Part shown: positions 5,984 to 9,569 of the stretch, one piece after another | How positions within the stretch are numbered: the stretch's first letter is position 1 | Layout of the letters: the number at the start of each line of letters is the position of its first letter | Source of the DNA: UBA6183 sp041302975 | GTDB taxonomy: Bacteria > Bacteroidota > Bacteroidia > UKL13-3 | Assembly: GCA_041302975.1 (NCBI GenBank) | Contig: JBFYQC010000093.1 | Span: 1-9,569, forward strand | DNA: 9,569 bases | Direction: 5' to 3' | Translations under genes and position numbers: made by a program | The notes under the pieces: model-generated | What the model was told of the DNA's origin: nothing | Seen by the model: the letters and a program-made list of their open reading frames with translations, nothing else | The model's database searches: none

Positions 5984-6801
5984 TGAAATTTAACAGCAAG
6001 CAAATTTTACTTGTTGCCATAGCCTTAGTAGTTACAACTACTTTGTTTGTTATGGGTTACAAAACTCCTTTTGGGCAAACTGGCTCAAAAGGGGTTTCTG
6101 TATTGAGTGAACAGTTTGATGCTGAAGGTTTTTTGAAAGAGCAAAAAGCGAAACTAACACCTGCACAATTAAAACAGGTAGAGTTGCTTGAGGCTGATAA
6201 AAACAACAAAGAAAATTTAGTTCAGTTAGCCAATCTGTGGGATTCGTTAAAGGTAACTTATGCAAGTGCTTATTACACACTTCAGTTAGCCCAATTAGAA
6301 AACAACGAAATTACGTGGTTTGCTGCCGGAAGTAAATTTTACAATGTAGCCAATTTTGCAAGTGATAGTGTTTTAGGCATGCATGCAATTGGGAAAGCAA
6401 AAGAAGCTTACAGTAAAGTGGTGGAGTTAAATCCGGCTAATTTACAAGCCAAAAGTGCTTTAGCAGTTTGTATCATTCAAGGAGACAACGATGTAATGAA
6501 AGGTGTAAGCCTTTTAAAAGAGGTTGTAGCTACAGACTCAAACAATGTTCAGGCGATTTTTACCTTGGGCATGCTTTCTATACAAAGCAGCCAATTTGAC
6601 AAAGCGCAAGAACGTTTCGAAAAATTGATTAAACTTGAACCCTTTAATCCGGAGTACTATTTTTACTTAGGTGAGGTTTATGCAAAAAGTGGTAATGTGG
6701 CTAAAGCCATTAAAACTTACGAAACCTGCAAAACATTAGTAACCGATAAAGAGGCTAAAAAGGAAATAGACCAAATAATTAATAAACTAAATAAATTGTA
6801 A
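5983..6801 (+). CDS. Membrane-anchored tetratricopeptide-repeat protein
   Basis: A 272-residue protein. Residues 1-25 (ILLVAIALVVTTTLFVMGY from residue 8) form one N-terminal membrane anchor or uncleaved signal, which would place the rest in the periplasm. A helical region (45-110) is followed by TPR-like units at about 130-150 (AYSKVVELNP), 152-187, 188-221 (DKAQERFEKLIKLEP) and 222-255 (EVYAKSGNVAKAIKTYETCK). TPR folds are protein-protein scaffolds; the partner is unknown. The gene overlaps the HU stop by one base and ends four bases before the next small gene, so the three form an operon. I know this as a conserved Bacteroidota neighbour of HU but no function can be assigned. Confidence 0.85.
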   Translation: MKFNSKQILLVAIALVVTTTLFVMGYKTPFGQTGSKGVSVLSEQFDAEGFLKEQKAKLTPAQLKQVELLEADKNNKENLVQLANLWDSLKVTYASAYYTLQLAQLENNEITWFAAGSKFYNVANFASDSVLGMHAIGKAKEAYSKVVELNPANLQAKSALAVCIIQGDNDVMKGVSLLKEVVATDSNNVQAIFTLGMLSIQSSQFDKAQERFEKLIKLEPFNPEYYFYLGEVYAKSGNVAKAIKTYETCKTLVTDKEAKKEIDQIINKLNKL

Positions 6802-6805
6802 CACT

Positions 6806-6895
6806 ATGCCAAGCGGAAAGAAAAGAAAAAGACATAAGATCGCAACGCACAAGCGTAAGAAAAGACTTCGTAAAAACAGACATAAGAAAAAATAA
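6806..6895 (+). CDS. 29-residue highly basic protein, AURKAIP1/COX24-like (bS22/mS38-type ribosomal)
   Basis: A short ATG frame encodes 29 residues beginning MPSGKKRKRHKIATHKRKKR and ending NRHKKK. Seventeen residues are Lys/Arg and three are His. The KRKRHK..HKRKKRLRKNRHK pattern is that of the AURKAIP1/COX24 (DUF1713) family, which includes mitochondrial small-subunit protein mS38 and the tiny actinobacterial bS22; a ribosome-bound role is therefore the best inference. It starts four bases after the TPR stop codon, in the same operon as HU, and precedes RNase G. The frame has no other plausible start, and its composition could not arise from a shadow frame because nothing else is coded here. 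Standard length cut-offs would miss it. Confidence 0.85.
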   Translation: MPSGKKRKRHKIATHKRKKRLRKNRHKKK

Positions 6896-6921
6896 GTTTT
6901 CTTAAACGCTGTATTACAAAT

Positions 6922-7001
6922 ATCTTTTTTATTCAAAAGATCTTAATGGTAAACCGTTCATTGCTGGGCGGTTTGCTGTTTTTAAACACACGTGTTAAAA
7001 A
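6922..7001 (+). promoter_or_regulatory. Structured leader upstream of RNase G (three inverted repeats)
   Basis: Three stems lie between the small basic gene and RNase G. ATCTTTT (6922-6928) pairs with AAAAGAT (6935-6941), a perfect 7-bp stem. AAACCG (6951-6956) pairs with CGGTTT (6969-6974). TTTTTAAACAC (6979-6989) pairs with GTGTTAAAAA (6992-7001) with one bulge and a two-base loop, ending two bases before the preferred RNase G start at 7004. No clear TAnnTTTG box is seen; TATCTTTT (6921-6928) is one base off. The last palindrome could be an operator or an mRNA hairpin controlling initiation. Confidence 0.4.
6951..6983 (+). terminator. Possible intrinsic terminator after the HU-TPR-small protein operon
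   Basis: A 6-bp stem, AAACCG (6951-6956) with CGGTTT (6969-6974), has a 12-base loop and is followed after four bases by TTTTT (6979-6983). The stem is short and the T-run also forms the left arm of the next palindrome. It may instead be partial attenuation or part of the RNase G leader. Confidence 0.35.
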
Positions 7002-7003
7002 TT

Positions 7004-8563
7004 GTGAGCTACGAACTGGTAATAAATAGTCATGCGAATGGTGGGGTTGAAATTGCGCTGCTAAGAGACAAAAAACTCATTGAATTACATCACGAAAAAG
7101 CGGATAATAGTTTCGCTGTTGGTGATGTTTATCTGGGCACAGTAAATAAACTGATGCCGGGACTTAATGCTGCTTTTGTTGATGTGGGGCATGAGAAAGA
7201 TGCATTTCTACATTATCTTGATCTTGGGCCTCAGGTAAAATCGTTGGTAAAACACACTAAAATTTTACGCAACAATCCTCACACTGATGTGTGGCCTGAA
7301 GCCAAATTAAATGAACCCGACATTGAAAAAACGGGAAAAATTAACCAAGTACTACAACGCCTTCAACAAATTGTGGTGCAGGTTACCAAAGAACCCATCT
7401 CTAATAAAGGTCCACGTTTAACTTCGCAACTTTCTTTAGCCGGACGTTACGTGGTGCTCATGCCTTTTGATGGTGTTGTTTCCATTTCCAAAAAAATTGT
7501 TAAAACCGAAGAACGTCTTCGCTTAAAAAAATTGGTGCAAAGCATTAAGCCTGCCAATTTTGGCGTGATTGTGCGTACGGTTGCCGAAGGCCAAAGTGTT
7601 GAAGAGCTTGAAAACGATTTAAAAGATTTGATGAAACGTTGGGAACATTTATGTACCCAACTTAAAACAGCTGTTCCCGGACAAAAAATTCTTGGCGAAA
7701 GTGAACGTACGTTAACTTTAGTGCGCGATTTACTAAATGATGGTTTTACTGGCATTTATGTAAACGATAATTTTTTGATGAACTCCATCAAAACATACAT
7801 CGAAAAGAAAGCACCCGAGTTAGAAAAAATCGTAAAACTACACTCTGGAAAACAATCTATTTTTGAGCATTACGGCATCGATAAACAAATTAAAAGCGCG
7901 TTTGGTAAAGAAATAAACTTTATGGGTGGCTCATACCTTATTATTGAGCACACCGAAGCATTACATGTGATTGATGTGAACAGTGGCAGTATTGCCGGAA
8001 AAGACATTAACCAAGATGAAAATGCACTTAAAGTTAATTTAGAAGCAGCAGCTGAAATAGCCCGCCAACTAAGGTTGCGCGATATGGGCGGTATTATTGT
8101 GGTTGATTTTATCGACCAGAAAACAGCTGGTAATAAACGTTTGGTATACGAACGTTTAAAAGATGAAATGAAAACAGATAGAGCAAAACATAAAATTTTG
8201 CCTATGAGTCCTTTCGGGTTAATACAAATTACACGTCAGCGTGTGCGCCCAGAAATGACTGTTGTTACAACAGAAAAATGCCCTACATGCGATGGTACTG
8301 GCGAAATAACCAATAGTATTGTAATTGCTGATGAGATAGAAAACAGGTTGAAATATTTCCTTCAAAATATGAATATGAAAGGTGCAATTTCAATTGAAGT
8401 ACACCCATATTTATATGCTTATTTCACCAAAGGTTTTTTAGGCTCAATTCGTTTTAAATGGTTGTGGACATATAAACGTTGGATACGCGTTAAACCAATT
8501 AATGCCATGCACTTTGGCGAGTACCGCTTTATTAACGCTCAAGGCGAAGAAATCTCAATTTAA
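7004..8563 (+). CDS. rng: Ribonuclease G (RNase E/G family endoribonuclease)
   Basis: A 519-residue single-strand-specific endoribonuclease for rRNA 5'-end maturation and mRNA decay. From the GTG at 7004 it begins MSYELVINS, matching the usual Bacteroidota RNase G start. The frame also has a GTG at 6992, which adds four residues and lies in the right arm of a palindrome. S1 domain: FAVGDVYLGTVNKLMPGLNA (from about residue 37) and AFLHYLDLG. The catalytic DNase I-like domain has metal ligands D324 in HVIDVNSGSIAGK and D368 in GGIIVVDFIDQK. The zinc-link cysteines C426/C429 lie in CPTCDGTGEI. There is no long RNase E-type scaffold tail; length and domain order fit RNase G. It follows the small basic protein gene, so translation and RNA-processing genes sit together. 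Confidence 0.95.
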   Translation: MSYELVINSHANGGVEIALLRDKKLIELHHEKADNSFAVGDVYLGTVNKLMPGLNAAFVDVGHEKDAFLHYLDLGPQVKSLVKHTKILRNNPHTDVWPEAKLNEPDIEKTGKINQVLQRLQQIVVQVTKEPISNKGPRLTSQLSLAGRYVVLMPFDGVVSISKKIVKTEERLRLKKLVQSIKPANFGVIVRTVAEGQSVEELENDLKDLMKRWEHLCTQLKTAVPGQKILGESERTLTLVRDLLNDGFTGIYVNDNFLMNSIKTYIEKKAPELEKIVKLHSGKQSIFEHYGIDKQIKSAFGKEINFMGGSYLIIEHTEALHVIDVNSGSIAGKDINQDENALKVNLEAAAEIARQLRLRDMGGIIVVDFIDQKTAGNKRLVYERLKDEMKTDRAKHKILPMSPFGLIQITRQRVRPEMTVVTTEKCPTCDGTGEITNSIVIADEIENRLKYFLQNMNMKGAISIEVHPYLYAYFTKGFLGSIRFKWLWTYKRWIRVKPINAMHFGEYRFINAQGEEISI

Positions 8564-8591
8564 TTTCCCTTTCCTTTTTAGCATAAACATT

Positions 8592-8599
8592 TATCTTTG
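8592..8599 (+). promoter_or_regulatory. -7 promoter box of the OmpA-family lipoprotein gene
   Basis: TATCTTTG matches the Bacteroidota TAnnTTTG box exactly, in a T-rich 57-base gap after RNase G. No clean TTG is found 17-23 bases upstream. The transcript would start near 8605, leaving a short A-rich leader (ataacaaaatcagg) before the ATG at 8621. Confidence 0.55.
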
Positions 8600-8620
8600 A
8601 TGGTATAACAAAATCAGGTT

Positions 8621-9472
8621 ATGCGCATTAAAATAATTATTACTTGTTTGGCTATTTTTACCCTTACATCTTGTGTATCAAAACGTAAGTACAACGACAT
8701 GTACGCTTTGTGGGTATACACAGATAGTCAATATCAATTAATTAAAGGTAAAAATAACATAAGTGATAAACGTATTTATGCGTTGTTAACAGAAGTAGAT
8801 AGAATAAGACGAGACTCGGCCTACATCGATTCTGTTTGCAGATCGAGTATGAATAGAAGTGATGCTGACAAGGCACGATTAGAGGCAGAAAGAAGACGTT
8901 TGCGAGATGAGTTAACCGCTCAATCAAGTAAACTTACTTTATCAGCAAGTAAAATTGCCGAGTTAGAAGGTGTGTTATTTCGCAAAGATTCCATGATGCG
9001 CGCAACCCGCAATCGTTTGCAACAAGCGTTGTTAGGTTTTTCAGATAAGGGTGTTAATGTGCATGTTGTTGGGGGTAAAGTATACATCTCATTAGATGAA
9101 CGTTTATTGTTTCAATCGGGTAAAATTGATGTAAACCCAGAAGGAAGAACAGCCTTACTTGAAATAGCTAACGTGTTAAATCAAGACCCAACTACTGTTA
9201 TGACAGTTGAAGGTCATACTGACGATATTCCCTATAAAGGACAAGCATATAAAGACAATTGGGATATTAGTGTTTTACGTGCTACATCTGTTATAAGATG
9301 GATGAGTAAAGCAGGCAGAGTTTCTCCTGAGCGTTTTATAGCAGCGGGCAGGGCTGAGTATTGGCCTTTAGATGCCGCACCTACTGCCGAAGCACGTAGA
9401 AAAAACAGACGTATAGAAATTATTGTAACACCTAACTTAGACGAGATAGCACAAATTTTAGATGGCAATTAA
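8621..9472 (+). CDS. OmpA-family peptidoglycan-binding lipoprotein
   Basis: A 283-residue envelope protein. The N-terminus MRIKIIITCLAIFTLTSC has a lipobox (LTSC) with C18 as the likely lipidated residue. An alpha-helical, charged, coiled-coil-like segment spans about 45-140 (DKARLEAERRRLRDELTAQS at 83-102). The C-terminal OmpA domain covers about 150-270: LLFQSGKIDVNPEG (162-175), VEGHTDDIPY (196-205), NWDISVLRATSVIRW (213-227) and RRIEIIV (263-269). D201 and R220 occupy the positions that bind diaminopimelate in peptidoglycan. There is no beta-barrel, so it probably tethers the outer membrane to the wall by lipid anchor and OmpA domain, like Pal-type proteins with a spacer. It has its own promoter box and is followed 14 bases later by another exported protein. 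Confidence 0.92.
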   Translation: MRIKIIITCLAIFTLTSCVSKRKYNDMYALWVYTDSQYQLIKGKNNISDKRIYALLTEVDRIRRDSAYIDSVCRSSMNRSDADKARLEAERRRLRDELTAQSSKLTLSASKIAELEGVLFRKDSMMRATRNRLQQALLGFSDKGVNVHVVGGKVYISLDERLLFQSGKIDVNPEGRTALLEIANVLNQDPTTVMTVEGHTDDIPYKGQAYKDNWDISVLRATSVIRWMSKAGRVSPERFIAAGRAEYWPLDAAPTAEARRKNRRIEIIVTPNLDEIAQILDGN

Positions 9473-9486
9473 CCAATAACTGCTGT

Positions 9487-9569
9487 ATGAAATATATTCT
9501 TAGTTTATGCTTACTTGTTTTTGTGCTTAAGGTTGATGCACAAACGGGAATTAAACTGACAAAGATTAA
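9487..9569 (+). CDS. Secreted protein, N-terminal fragment cut by window edge
   Basis: An open frame starts with ATG 14 bases after the OmpA lipoprotein stop and runs off the window. The visible 27 residues, MKYILSLCLLVFVLKVDAQ followed by TGIKLTKI, form a Sec signal peptide with a lysine, a hydrophobic core and a probable cleavage site VDA|Q, common in exported Bacteroidota proteins. Close spacing suggests co-transcription with the OmpA gene. The product cannot be named from this fragment. Confidence 0.7.
   Translation, partial: MKYILSLCLLVFVLKVDAQTGIKLTKI

Overview
The window looks like a chromosomal segment from a low-GC member of the Bacteroidota. Several signs agree: a gldE-gldD pair (gliding motility / type IX secretion lipoprotein and its membrane partner), the neighbourhood gldD-gldE-ssb-mutY facing an HU-TPR-small basic protein-RNase G series, promoter boxes of the Bacteroidota TAnnTTTG type, A-rich leaders without clear Shine-Dalgarno sequences, and lipoproteins exported by signal peptidase II signals. 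I cannot name the genus from sequence alone.

Layout. Bases 1-159 hold nothing I can support. A leftward gene (160-1308) encodes a stand-alone SIR2-like protein with a zinc ribbon, of the kind found in NAD-depleting phage defence. A 706-base gene-free stretch follows (1309-2014). Its right part is packed with GC-rich hairpins, short direct repeats and degenerate palindromic repeats that run up to the gldD stop codon. Next comes a leftward operon-like block, transcribed mutY (4459-5511), ssb (3973-4434), gldE (2586-3941), gldD (2015-2581), with gaps of 4 to 31 bases. From a divergent intergenic region of about 150 bases, a rightward block starts: HU-family protein (5663-5983), a membrane-anchored TPR protein overlapping it by one base, then a 29-residue highly basic protein missed by ordinary ORF length cut-offs. 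After a structured leader comes RNase G (7004-8563), then an OmpA-type peptidoglycan-binding lipoprotein (8621-9472) with its own promoter box, and the first 27 codons of a secreted protein cut off by the window edge.

Functionally the core is housekeeping: DNA repair and replication (MutY, SSB), nucleoid structure (HU), translation and RNA processing (ribosome-associated small basic protein, RNase G), and the cell envelope (GldD/GldE, OmpA lipoprotein). The accessory part is the SIR2-like gene and the repeat-rich spacer separating it from the conserved block. That junction is the likeliest place for unusual biology. No CRISPR array, tRNA, rRNA or intact mobile element was seen.
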